NCBI RefSeq assembly: GCF_000507245.1
Contig: NC_023035.1
Location: 3,267,570-3,331,569, forward strand
Direction: 5' to 3'
Length of the DNA: 64,000 nucleotides
Origin: Salinispira pacifica
Lineage (GTDB): Bacteria; Spirochaetota; Spirochaetia; DSM-27196; Salinispiraceae
This document shows, one piece after another, positions 35,391 to 43,408 of this stretch (its first letter is position 1; every line of letters starts with the position of its first letter). Below the pieces are notes generated by a model. The model made no database searches. It was not told the origin of the DNA and saw nothing but the letters and a program-made list of their open reading frames with translations. Both the position numbers and the translations under genes were made by a program.

Positions 35391-35440
35391 AAAAAAACCG
35401 GACCGGCATACCGGGCGAATTACCCGGGGTGCCGGTCCGG
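35391..35440 (-). terminator. Terminator of the sugar ABC operon
   Basis: Arms CCGGACCGGCA (35398-35408) and TGCCGGTCCGG (35430-35440) give an 11-bp GC stem. Further pairing CCGGG/CCCGG occurs in the loop. On the minus strand seven T residues follow. It ends the importer transcript coming from 38854. Confidence 0.88.
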
Positions 35441-35462
35441 CGGGGGTAGTGGGGGTGAAGGA

Positions 35463-36581
35463 TTATCCCTTCACTGCTCCTGCCACAACTCCTTTGGTCA
35501 GCTGCTTGTTAAAGAGGAGATACACAATTACAACCGGAGCCGTAGCAATCACCAATGCCGCCAACTGCCAGCCGAGCTGACTGCTGGTGAGGCTGGAGAA
35601 CGAATAGACACCAACCGGAAGTGATTTTGTAGCTTCCGAGCTGGCCAATACGAGTACGAGGAGAAACTCGTTCCAAATAGCCAATCCCGAGATTACCGCC
35701 ACGGTAATCACAACCGGGATGGTCATGGGCAGAATAATTGATATGAAGGTGCGGAAATAGCTTGCACCATCCATTGTTGCCGATTCTATGAGACTGGTGG
35801 GCAGCCCCCGCATAAACTGGCTTCCCAGAAGCACCGTCAGCGGCAGTCCAAAGGCAGTGTACACAAGGATAATACCCACATGGGTGTCGGTGAGTCCGAT
35901 TCTGGTGAGCATGAGAAAGAGGGGAATAATCACCGAATTTATGCTCAGCAGGTAACCCATCCCGATCAGGCCGGTGACCAGGGCGGAGAGTTTCTTGAAT
36001 GGCAGCTTGCTCACTGCGAAACTGGTCATCATGCCGAACAATATCATGAGAAACGTGGACATGCCCGAGTACAGAATACTGTTCAGGAACTTTCTTCCCA
36101 TTCCGGCCCGTTCCCATGCCGACTGGTAGTTGAACCAGCGGGTTTTCCGTTTGATTTTCCGCTGCCAGTCCCTGGGAAGGTCTTCCACCACCAGGGTATC
36201 GCCCACCTCAAGCTGCCGTATTTCAGGAGGCATCTCTTCCTCCACCAGCCAGTACACCATCAGGCCCCGTCCGGGAGCGATGGTTGTGGACTCGATAACG
36301 ATTCGTTCCCTGGTATCTTCTTTGGGATCGAAGTCCGGAATCATATTGAGATTGGGGCGGACCACACGGTACTCATCCTGATCATTATCAAACAGATCAT
36401 GGGGAAATGCGAAGATGTCCCGGGTGAGTTCCTCGTTGGATTTCAGGGATGAATAGCTCATCCAGAACAGAGGAAGGACGGTCATCAGCACCCAGCTTAC
36501 GAGAATGAGGTATGCAATGGTTTTTCCGGCGACTTCCAGAGCCGGATTGGAGTCTTCGCCTACTACAGTTACTGGATTCAT
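35463..36581 (-). CDS. Sugar ABC transporter permease, MalG-like, with periplasmic insertion
   Basis: 372 residues against about 280 for the family. TM1 (about 20-42) is followed by an extra, hydrophilic segment of about 100 residues (55-160; includes TIAPGRGLMVYWLVEEEMPPE) before TM2. The rest is a normal MalG core with the EAA loop LIESATMDGASYFRTFISIILPM. The insertion is outside the membrane and may contact the binding protein. Last gene of the SBP-MalF-MalG unit; its start directly adjoins the MalF stop. Confidence 0.92.
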   Translation of the reverse strand: MNPVTVVGEDSNPALEVAGKTIAYLILVSWVLMTVLPLFWMSYSSLKSNEELTRDIFAFPHDLFDNDQDEYRVVRPNLNMIPDFDPKEDTRERIVIESTTIAPGRGLMVYWLVEEEMPPEIRQLEVGDTLVVEDLPRDWQRKIKRKTRWFNYQSAWERAGMGRKFLNSILYSGMSTFLMILFGMMTSFAVSKLPFKKLSALVTGLIGMGYLLSINSVIIPLFLMLTRIGLTDTHVGIILVYTAFGLPLTVLLGSQFMRGLPTSLIESATMDGASYFRTFISIILPMTIPVVITVAVISGLAIWNEFLLVLVLASSEATKSLPVGVYSFSSLTSSQLGWQLAALVIATAPVVIVYLLFNKQLTKGVVAGAVKG

Positions 36582-37496
36582 TTAGTTATCCTCCGGCGGG
36601 CTGAAACGCTTGCTGACCCAGTTGGAGATAATGATCAGCACCACACTGATTATGACGATTGCATTGGATATTGCTGCTCCATAAGCAAACCTCACAGGGT
36701 TGGAATAGTCCTGAAATGCCGTCTGATACATGAAAATGGGCAGTACCATGGCATTGTTTCGCTGGAGCCCCTGGGTGGTCATTGAGAATATCAACTCAAA
36801 CCCTTTCAACGACCCTGCTATCGCCAGAATGGTGGACACCAGAATGGTTCCTGAAAGGATGGGAACGATCACCTTCATAAAGACCTGAGGTTCACTTGCC
36901 CCGTCAATTTTTGCAGCCTCTATCATGTTTGTGTCGATTTTCTGTAAATTTGCCAGGAAGATCACCATGTAAAATCCGGTATAAATCCAGATCAGCGCAA
37001 AGGCTATGGGGATCATTACCGTGCTCCGTTCAAGCATCAGGGTGAACTGAGCATCCGGATCCTGTTGAATGAACTGTAATAATTGTGCAATTGGTCCGTT
37101 GGCGGCAAACATCCGTTTCCACAACAGACCGATAACAATGGTTGATAAAAACTGGGGAAGAAATACCATTGCCTGAAAAAATCCCGGCGCCTTCACCATT
37201 TTCCGGTAAAGAATGAACGCAAGGACAAACCCGATGGGGATTTGGCCGAAGGCGGAAACCGCCACTACTATCAGATTGTTTTTGAGTGCATGCCAGAAGA
37301 GGGGATCCTGCAGCATTACCGCATATTGCCTCAACCCGACAAAATTCCAGTCTCCGCCCTTATTCGGATTGAAATCCGTAAAGCTGAGCCAAACAGAGTA
37401 GATCATCGGATATGCCACAATAAAGAGGTACAGCAAAAGGCCTGGACCGACAAATCCAAAAAACACCCATAAAAGTTTCCGATCTCTGGTTCTCAC
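36582..37496 (-). CDS. Sugar ABC transporter permease, MalF-like
   Basis: 304 residues, six helices. The EAA loop is NMIEAAKIDGASEPQVFMKVIVPILSG. It forms the channel with the MalG-like subunit whose gene is immediately downstream. No ATPase gene is in this operon; a shared MsmK-type ATPase elsewhere would be needed, as in many sugar importers of this class. Context (GH2, GH94, GH1) suggests a beta-linked gluco- or manno-oligosaccharide as substrate. Confidence 0.93.
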   Translation of the reverse strand: MRTRDRKLLWVFFGFVGPGLLLYLFIVAYPMIYSVWLSFTDFNPNKGGDWNFVGLRQYAVMLQDPLFWHALKNNLIVVAVSAFGQIPIGFVLAFILYRKMVKAPGFFQAMVFLPQFLSTIVIGLLWKRMFAANGPIAQLLQFIQQDPDAQFTLMLERSTVMIPIAFALIWIYTGFYMVIFLANLQKIDTNMIEAAKIDGASEPQVFMKVIVPILSGTILVSTILAIAGSLKGFELIFSMTTQGLQRNNAMVLPIFMYQTAFQDYSNPVRFAYGAAISNAIVIISVVLIIISNWVSKRFSPPEDN

Positions 37497-37517
37497 TGAA
37501 TACTCCTAGGTAAGGGA

Positions 37518-37544
37518 GGGGAGAAGGCCGTTGACCTTCTCCCC
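37518..37544 (-). terminator. Stem-loop between sugar-binding protein and MalF genes
   Basis: Perfect 10-bp arms GGGGAGAAGG (37518-37527) and CCTTCTCCCC (37535-37544) with a 7-base loop. No T-run follows on the minus strand, so it is more likely an mRNA-stabilising or processing element than a full terminator. Confidence 0.55.
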
Positions 37545-37570
37545 CGGCCGTTTCTTACATATACCCGGTG

Positions 37571-38854
37571 TTAGTTCCGAGCCAGTTCTTCGACTTCTGA
37601 TGCAACTTCCGCAGGTGACTTGGTACCGTTCACAATTTCCTGCATTCCTGCATTCAGGGTGTCATTGGGTGCACCGGAAAGGTGAGCATCAATAACTTCT
37701 GTGTTCAGAGCAGTCTGTGCCAGTTCAACTTTCTGCACCAGTTCGTTGGGCAGATCGTCGGGTGCTTCATATCCCTTGAGGATGGGAGCTACGATGGCAC
37801 CGTCACGGAGACGCTGGGTTGCTTCTTCTTCACGGTTCACATAATCAAGGAATCTAACCGCAGCGGCCTGAAGAGCAGGGTCTTCGGTTGCAGCCTTGGT
37901 GAGTCCGTAGCCGACCTGCCATGCGGCGGCAACAGAACCTGCGGTTGCAGGATCCTGGCCGGGCAGTTCGGGCCATGCCATCAGTTTCATGTTTTCCCGC
38001 ACTTCTGTGTTTTCCACACTTCCTGCGGCCCACTGACCCTGTACCATGAAAAGAGCCTGTTCGTTGCTGAAGTTTGAGATGTTGGTGCCGTAGTCAACAA
38101 GAACTGAGCTTTCGGCAATTACACCGTCTTCAACCATCTGTTCGATCCAGCCCAGAGCCTGCACCATTGCGGGATCATCAAAATTGTTTTCCCCGGCAAC
38201 GGCTTTGGATACCCAGTTGGTGTCCCCGGACGCCCGTCCGATGAACGCTGAAAGCACGCAGCTTCCCCATGCCCAACCGTCGGCACCGTCGATGGAAACA
38301 ACTTCCAGACCAGCTTCATCAGCGGCAGAGACCATGGCAACCATGTCTTCATAGGTTTCAGGAAGTTCAAAACCAAGCTCGTTGATCAGAGGTTCGTTGG
38401 CAAAGAGTACTGTGGTGATGTTTGATGTTCCCAGAGGAACATAGTATACTTCGCCATTCGGGCCCATTTCAGGAATGAGGCTCATGTCATACATGTCGGT
38501 GTCCAGAAAGGGACGATGGTCAATCTGTTGACCTGCTTCCTGCCACGGAGCTCCCCAACGGGCATCGGCACCCATATATGCCACATGCGGAACATCACCG
38601 GCTGCCAGACGTGCGGTCACCTTCTGGTGATATGCTTCATCGTAGAGCAGCTCGCTGACTATTTCGATATCCGGGTTTTCCTCCATGAAGGTGGTAACCA
38701 GACGATTCCAGGCAATACCTTCGGCGTTTGAGTTATCTCCATAACCCATTACATTCAGAACCACTTTCTCTGAACTTGCTTCTCCCTGCCCTTCGGCGAA
38801 TACCATTCCGCCCAGCAGAGCAAGCACTACAAATAATACGAGCGCTTTCTTCAT
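37571..38854 (-). CDS. Sugar ABC transporter substrate-binding protein (family 1)
   Basis: 427 residues from the ATG at 38854, which follows AAGGAGG. Sec signal peptide with cleavage after FA (about residue 20). The SBP_bac_1 fold shows in TTFMEENPDIEIVSELLYDEAYHQKVTARLAAGDVPHVAYMGAD and FSNEQALFMVQGQWAAG. It should capture an oligosaccharide outside the cell and hand it to the MalF/MalG channel. The ROK repressor gene lies 91 bases upstream on the same strand. Confidence 0.93.
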   Translation of the reverse strand: MKKALVLFVVLALLGGMVFAEGQGEASSEKVVLNVMGYGDNSNAEGIAWNRLVTTFMEENPDIEIVSELLYDEAYHQKVTARLAAGDVPHVAYMGADARWGAPWQEAGQQIDHRPFLDTDMYDMSLIPEMGPNGEVYYVPLGTSNITTVLFANEPLINELGFELPETYEDMVAMVSAADEAGLEVVSIDGADGWAWGSCVLSAFIGRASGDTNWVSKAVAGENNFDDPAMVQALGWIEQMVEDGVIAESSVLVDYGTNISNFSNEQALFMVQGQWAAGSVENTEVRENMKLMAWPELPGQDPATAGSVAAAWQVGYGLTKAATEDPALQAAAVRFLDYVNREEEATQRLRDGAIVAPILKGYEAPDDLPNELVQKVELAQTALNTEVIDAHLSGAPNDTLNAGMQEIVNGTKSPAEVASEVEELARN

Positions 38855-38905
38855 TGAAAAGCCTCCTTTTGGATATATACCGACGCAACGCGCCATTTTC
38901 CCAAT

Positions 38906-38920
38906 GAGGTCGACGACCTC
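38906..38920. promoter_or_regulatory. Perfect palindrome between ROK gene and importer
   Basis: GAGGTCG-A-CGACCTC, 7-base arms around one base, about 50 bases upstream of the binding-protein ATG. Position and symmetry suit an operator for a dimeric regulator. It does not match the TTAGTT half-sites near the ROK genes. Confidence 0.4.
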
Positions 38921-38945
38921 AAGATTCACATAATTAATGCCGGGG

Positions 38946-40127
38946 TCAGGCCCCGGATTTCAGCAGACTGTCCAGTGCATCCGATTCAAGCCATGTGGAT
39001 TCGGTGCCGAGATCCATGATCTCGGGATCCACAAAGAGCCGTTCCAGAACAAAACCCGCAGCCCCGTATGCAACCGATTTATCTCCCAGGGAAGAAAAGC
39101 GGATCTCGCAATCCACATGCTCATCGTATGACCAGTTGTTATCGATTTCCTGAATCAGAACCGGCATGAGCTGATCCTGGTAGCGCTCAATGTCTCCGCC
39201 CAGAAAAATCTGGCCCAGATTGAAGGTGTTTACAAAAAGAGCGATGTGCTTTGAAAGCTCCACAATGAATGCATGAAACCCCTCCGGATCGTCCTGAATT
39301 CTTCCGTGATTCTCCGCCAGTCGGGCCGATGCCTTGAACTGTCCCTTTTCTTCGGGTCCGCAGAAGATTGAGCGAAACTCACCGGCAGACTGGCGGGTAC
39401 CGGCGTACACCTGTCCGTTGAATACGATTCCCATACCCACGGAAATATTGTCGTAGAACTGCTTCCGAGAGTTCCGGTGAAACTCGATGAGGGTGAACAT
39501 GAAATTCCGAAGCTGTTTGGCACGATGAAAGGCGAGCTCCCCCCAGGCACAGCTGTTGGCGTCATTATCTATGAATACCGGAAAGGAAAACTCCGGCTCC
39601 AGCATCTCCACTATTGGAAGAGAACTTTCGATTCCCAGGGGAATTGACTCCAGGATAATTCCCCGGTTTGAATCGATAATACCGGATATCCCCAGACCGG
39701 CGCCTAAAAGCGGAAGGCCGATCCAGCTGAGTTCACGGGGAAGTGTCTGCAGCAGATTCCGAGCCTCATCCACCAGGTTTTCCCCGGAATGCACGGCATT
39801 TTCGGTTCGGGAAAAGAGAATATCGCCGGTCAGATCCACTGCAACAACCGTATAGGACTCGGGCCGGAGCTCAAGCCCCAGCACATAGCCGTAATGCCTG
39901 TTCAGCTCAAGATGCACGGGTTTGCGGCCGCCCTGGGGGCCGGAAATTCCCTCCGACACCTCTTTAATAACTCCCCGCTCGATCAGTTCGCCCACAATCT
40001 GGGAAATTGTTGATTTATTCAGATTCAAATTTCTGGCAAGTTCAACTCTGCTGATGGTATGGGATATCCACAATTCCCTGAGAATTCGGGAGGTATTGAT
40101 GTTTCGATGTCTTCTGTTACCGGCCAT
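38946..40127 (-). CDS. ROK-family transcriptional repressor
   Basis: 393 residues from the ATG at 40127 (GAGGAAAA upstream); a TTG 33 bases earlier would overlap the operator-like palindrome. N-terminal winged HTH (SRVELARNLNLNKSTISQIVGELIERGVI), then the ROK sugar-kinase-like domain with GAGLGISGIID and IDNDANSCAWGELAF. The CxCGxxGC zinc motif of many ROK proteins is absent. It probably senses a sugar and controls the adjacent importer and the divergent GH2 gene. Confidence 0.92.
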   Translation of the reverse strand: MAGNRRHRNINTSRILRELWISHTISRVELARNLNLNKSTISQIVGELIERGVIKEVSEGISGPQGGRKPVHLELNRHYGYVLGLELRPESYTVVAVDLTGDILFSRTENAVHSGENLVDEARNLLQTLPRELSWIGLPLLGAGLGISGIIDSNRGIILESIPLGIESSLPIVEMLEPEFSFPVFIDNDANSCAWGELAFHRAKQLRNFMFTLIEFHRNSRKQFYDNISVGMGIVFNGQVYAGTRQSAGEFRSIFCGPEEKGQFKASARLAENHGRIQDDPEGFHAFIVELSKHIALFVNTFNLGQIFLGGDIERYQDQLMPVLIQEIDNNWSYDEHVDCEIRFSSLGDKSVAYGAAGFVLERLFVDPEIMDLGTESTWLESDALDSLLKSGA

Positions 40128-40140
40128 ACTTTTCCTCTGG

Positions 40141-40164
40141 TTAGTTGATTTATAAACCAACTAA
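40141..40164. promoter_or_regulatory. Operator-like inverted repeat upstream of the ROK gene
   Basis: TTAGTTG (40141-40147) and CAACTAA (40158-40164) are perfect arms around ten AT-rich bases. It lies 14 bases upstream of the ROK start and between the divergent ROK and GH2 genes. ROK repressors usually bind such AT-rich inverted repeats, so autoregulation is likely. A related TTAGTT half-site is at 40262-40267 before GH2. Confidence 0.65.
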
Positions 40165-40342
40165 AATGATATTCGCACGGGATAGTTGATACGTCAATAA
40201 AAAGCTGGTTTTTTCCTGTAGAAAATGTACAAATCATGGTATGTTGGTACATAGAGCAATTAACTAACATTTTCGCCTATGCCATACTGCATCACCCGCC
40301 CCTCCGGGGGCTCCGGATATCAATATCAGAAAAGGAACGTAT

Positions 40343-43021
40343 ATGAGCCGAAACCAAAAATCCATTCAAACCCCTTCATCATCCGAAACCATCATCAGTC
40401 TCAGCGGCACCTGGCAGGCTGAAATCCCCTCCAGGAATCTGACCCTTCCCATGGAGATACCCGGTGATCTGGCCGGCGCCCTGGTGGAGAATCAGATCCT
40501 GCCCCATCCGTACCCGGGGAAAAATGAGCTGGAATTTCAATGGCTGGGGCACAGCGACTGGAGCATGCGTACGGAATTTACCCTTCCCGAAGGGACATCC
40601 GGCCAACCCGCCCTTCTGGTGCTGGATCAGCTTGATACGTTTGCAGATATCTATATAAACGGAAAAGCGGCAGGGAGCTCCGCCAATATGTTCACTTCTG
40701 TGGAGATTGAGATTGGCCGCCTTGTGAATGCGGGCAGCAATGAGATTCGCATAGATTTCCGGGGACCGGAAAAAGAGGGGGCCCAGGAAGCCGAGAAGCT
40801 GCCCTACCCCATTCCGTCCTCCAAGCATTTCCCCTGGGCTTCAGACTATCGAAACCTTATAAGAAAGGTGCAATGCCACGGCGGGTGGGACTGGGGTCCT
40901 GCAATACTCACATCGGGAATCTACGGCAGTGCATATATCCGGACGGGAAACTCGCCGCGAATTTCCGCCCTTACCCCCGTGCCCCGGATGAAAGACGGAG
41001 CCCCGGCTAGGAACGGCGGCCCGGCTAGGAACGGCGGCCCGGCAAGGAAAGACGGCAACCTGGCAAGGATGGACGGCACCCCGGAAGAGTCCGGCTCCTG
41101 GATTGTTGATATCGAAATCCTTTGTCAGAGCCCGGATGAGCGGGTAACTGAGGCGGCCCTCACCCTCAAGAATCCTGACGGAAAAATACTGGAGAATATC
41201 AGCATCCCGCTCAATCTACAGAGGGGAGAAAACCGCATTATACACAGCATGGAAGTTGATGCTCCGCTGCTGTGGTGGCCGGCGGGGGAAGGCGGGCAGC
41301 CTCTGTACAGTGTAGAACTCAGTCTGGAACATGACGCCCCCATACGTGACACCCCCATACGGCGGAGGTTCGGCTTCCGTCATATTGAAGTTGTTCATGA
41401 AGATGATGAAATCGGGCGGAGTCTGAAATTCAGGGTGAACGGCCGTGAGATTTTTGCAAAGGGTGCAAACTGGATTCCCGTGTCCGCCCTTCCGTCCCTT
41501 CAGAGTGAAGAGCTCTACCGCAATCTTCTGGAGGACGCCCGTGAGGCCAACATGAATATGATCCGGGTCTGGGGCGGCGGTCAGTATGAAAAGGAACTCT
41601 TTTACGATCTCTGTGATGAACTGGGGCTCCTTGTGTGGCAGGACATGATGTTTGCCTGCGCCATGTACCCCGCAACCCCGGATTTTCTCAATACAGTGGA
41701 ACCGGAAATCCGGTATCAGGTTCAGAGACTCAAGCACCGGGCCTGTGTGGCCATATGGTGCGGGAACAATGAGGATCTTGGTGCTCTCAGCTGGTACGAA
41801 GAGTCCCGCAAGGATCCCGCAAGATATCTGGTCGACTATGACAGACTGAATGAAGGGGTTGTAGGCAGGATTGTACGGAAACTTGATCCATCGAGAACCT
41901 GGTGGCCAAGCTCACCATCTGCGGGAATGGGGGACTATTCGGACAACTGGCACGACGACAGCAAAGGGGACATGCATTACTGGAGCGTGTGGCACGAAGG
42001 AAAACCCTTCGAGGCCTACTATGACGTAACCCCCCGCTTCTGCAGCGAGTTCGGCTTCCAGTCCTTTCCATCCCTTGAAACCGTAAAAACCTTTGCGGAC
42101 CAGGATGAGTGGAACATCAGCTCTCCGGTGATGCGGCATCATCAGCGGAATGACCGGGGAAACAGCATTATTCTCTCAACCATGTCATCCTATTTCCGCA
42201 TTCCTGAAAAATTTGATGACCAGCTCTATGTGAGCCAGGTGCAGCAGGCCATGGCAATACGGACAGCGGTGGAATATTGGAGAAGCCGTCGTCCCGTGAG
42301 CATGGGCGCACTGTACTGGCAGCTCAACGACAATTGGCCGGTGGCCTCCTGGGCAAGCATTGAGTACGGAGGCCGGTGGAAGGTTCTTCATTATGAGGCC
42401 AGGCGCTTTTTTGCTCGGCTCAGCCCGGTGCTGTACAGCAAAGACGGCGGCATATACTGCCACATAATTAACGACCTTCCTGAAACTGTCTCCGGAACAA
42501 TGTTGATACGTCGGATATCTTTTTCCGGCGAAATTCTGGAGTCAATAGAAGCGGCCGCCGAAGTGAACGGCGGATCGGCCAAGCAGGTCTGGGAACACCC
42601 GGCATATGGGGAAGATGAGGCAGCCAACAGCTTTCTTCATGCCGCATGGACGGTTCAGGGCAAAAGCGACAAGCACTCTTCCGGCAGCATTGCAGATCTA
42701 TCGGGCGGAATGGAAACCTCAATGTTTCTCGCCAGGCCCAGGGATTGCTATCTGGAGCCCGGGGAACTGAAGGTCAGCCCCGGCAGTTCTGCCCACAGCA
42801 TTATAGTTGAGAGCGATGTACCGGCATTCTATGTGACAGCCGAACTCCCGGCGTCTGTCGGGCTGCCCGGCCACTTCAGCGACGGAGGCTTCACCCTGCT
42901 CCCCGGCGAACCCCGGGAACTGAAATACACCCATGCATGGTCGGCTCAGAAAGAATGCAGACCTGAAGTAAAGATTTCCCCGGATATGGTACGGATCCGC
43001 CATCTGAGGGAAACCTACTGA
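40343..43021 (+). CDS. GH2 beta-mannosidase
   Basis: 892 residues, cytoplasmic (no signal peptide). The sugar-binding domain, immunoglobulin-like domain and TIM barrel are in GH2 order. The acid/base Glu477 is in IWCGNNED and the nucleophile Glu569 in FCSEFGFQSF, both typical for beta-mannosidases. It would remove mannose from imported beta-manno-oligosaccharides. Residues about 220-247 hold an in-frame repeat insertion (PARNGG repeats) between domains. Convergent with the GH94 gene, with a strong terminator between. Confidence 0.93.
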   Translation: MSRNQKSIQTPSSSETIISLSGTWQAEIPSRNLTLPMEIPGDLAGALVENQILPHPYPGKNELEFQWLGHSDWSMRTEFTLPEGTSGQPALLVLDQLDTFADIYINGKAAGSSANMFTSVEIEIGRLVNAGSNEIRIDFRGPEKEGAQEAEKLPYPIPSSKHFPWASDYRNLIRKVQCHGGWDWGPAILTSGIYGSAYIRTGNSPRISALTPVPRMKDGAPARNGGPARNGGPARKDGNLARMDGTPEESGSWIVDIEILCQSPDERVTEAALTLKNPDGKILENISIPLNLQRGENRIIHSMEVDAPLLWWPAGEGGQPLYSVELSLEHDAPIRDTPIRRRFGFRHIEVVHEDDEIGRSLKFRVNGREIFAKGANWIPVSALPSLQSEELYRNLLEDAREANMNMIRVWGGGQYEKELFYDLCDELGLLVWQDMMFACAMYPATPDFLNTVEPEIRYQVQRLKHRACVAIWCGNNEDLGALSWYEESRKDPARYLVDYDRLNEGVVGRIVRKLDPSRTWWPSSPSAGMGDYSDNWHDDSKGDMHYWSVWHEGKPFEAYYDVTPRFCSEFGFQSFPSLETVKTFADQDEWNISSPVMRHHQRNDRGNSIILSTMSSYFRIPEKFDDQLYVSQVQQAMAIRTAVEYWRSRRPVSMGALYWQLNDNWPVASWASIEYGGRWKVLHYEARRFFARLSPVLYSKDGGIYCHIINDLPETVSGTMLIRRISFSGEILESIEAAAEVNGGSAKQVWEHPAYGEDEAANSFLHAAWTVQGKSDKHSSGSIADLSGGMETSMFLARPRDCYLEPGELKVSPGSSAHSIIVESDVPAFYVTAELPASVGLPGHFSDGGFTLLPGEPRELKYTHAWSAQKECRPEVKISPDMVRIRHLRETY
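41003..41077. repeat. 18-bp in-frame tandem repeat inside the GH2 gene
   Basis: CCGGCTAGGAACGGCGGC at 41003-41020 and 41021-41038 is identical; diverged units follow at 41039-41056 and 41060-41077. It encodes PARNGG, PARNGG, PARKDG, LARMDG in a surface linker, so copy number can change without breaking the frame. Confidence 0.9.
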
Positions 43022-43328
43022 GAATATCGGCGCCGATGTACTGTGCTGAGTACTGCGGGGCGTGGGGCTCCGGCCGCGGACCTTGGGGCTGGGGCGTGGG
43101 CCGCGGGCATAGGGGATCAGACTGCAGGCCGCACATCGAATCATAGCCCGCGATTCTGAACAGAGGATTTAAAAAAAGCACCCCTCCGCTAGTTTGACCA
43201 GGTGGTCACATTACGGGTGGGGTGCTTTTTTTTTCGCCGGTCAGATCTGTATACAGCCGCCCTGATTTTGGTCCGGGCTCTTTCCGCTAGGCGGCATTCG
43301 GCCTGCCGTCCACCGGCTACAGTTTCAG
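43022..43328. other. Gap between convergent GH2 and GH94 genes
   Basis: A GC-rich stretch of GGGGC/GGGCC words (43040-43110) is followed by the terminator at 43171-43234 and then by about 90 bases with no recognised feature. The GH94 frame, if restored, ends at 43329. Confidence 0.6.
43171..43234. terminator. Bidirectional terminator with nested palindrome
   Basis: Seven A residues plus GCACCCC (43171-43184) pair with GGGGTGC plus nine T residues (43219-43234). Inside lies TGACCA-GG-TGGTCA (43195-43208), a second perfect hairpin. It can end transcripts from both sides. Confidence 0.88.
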
Positions 43329-43408
43329 TCAGCCTACCAGAGCCCGCACGTTTATGCGGTCGCCCGTGATCAGCTCCATGGGGAGCAGCTCGGAAGATAT
43401 CCGTTCGG

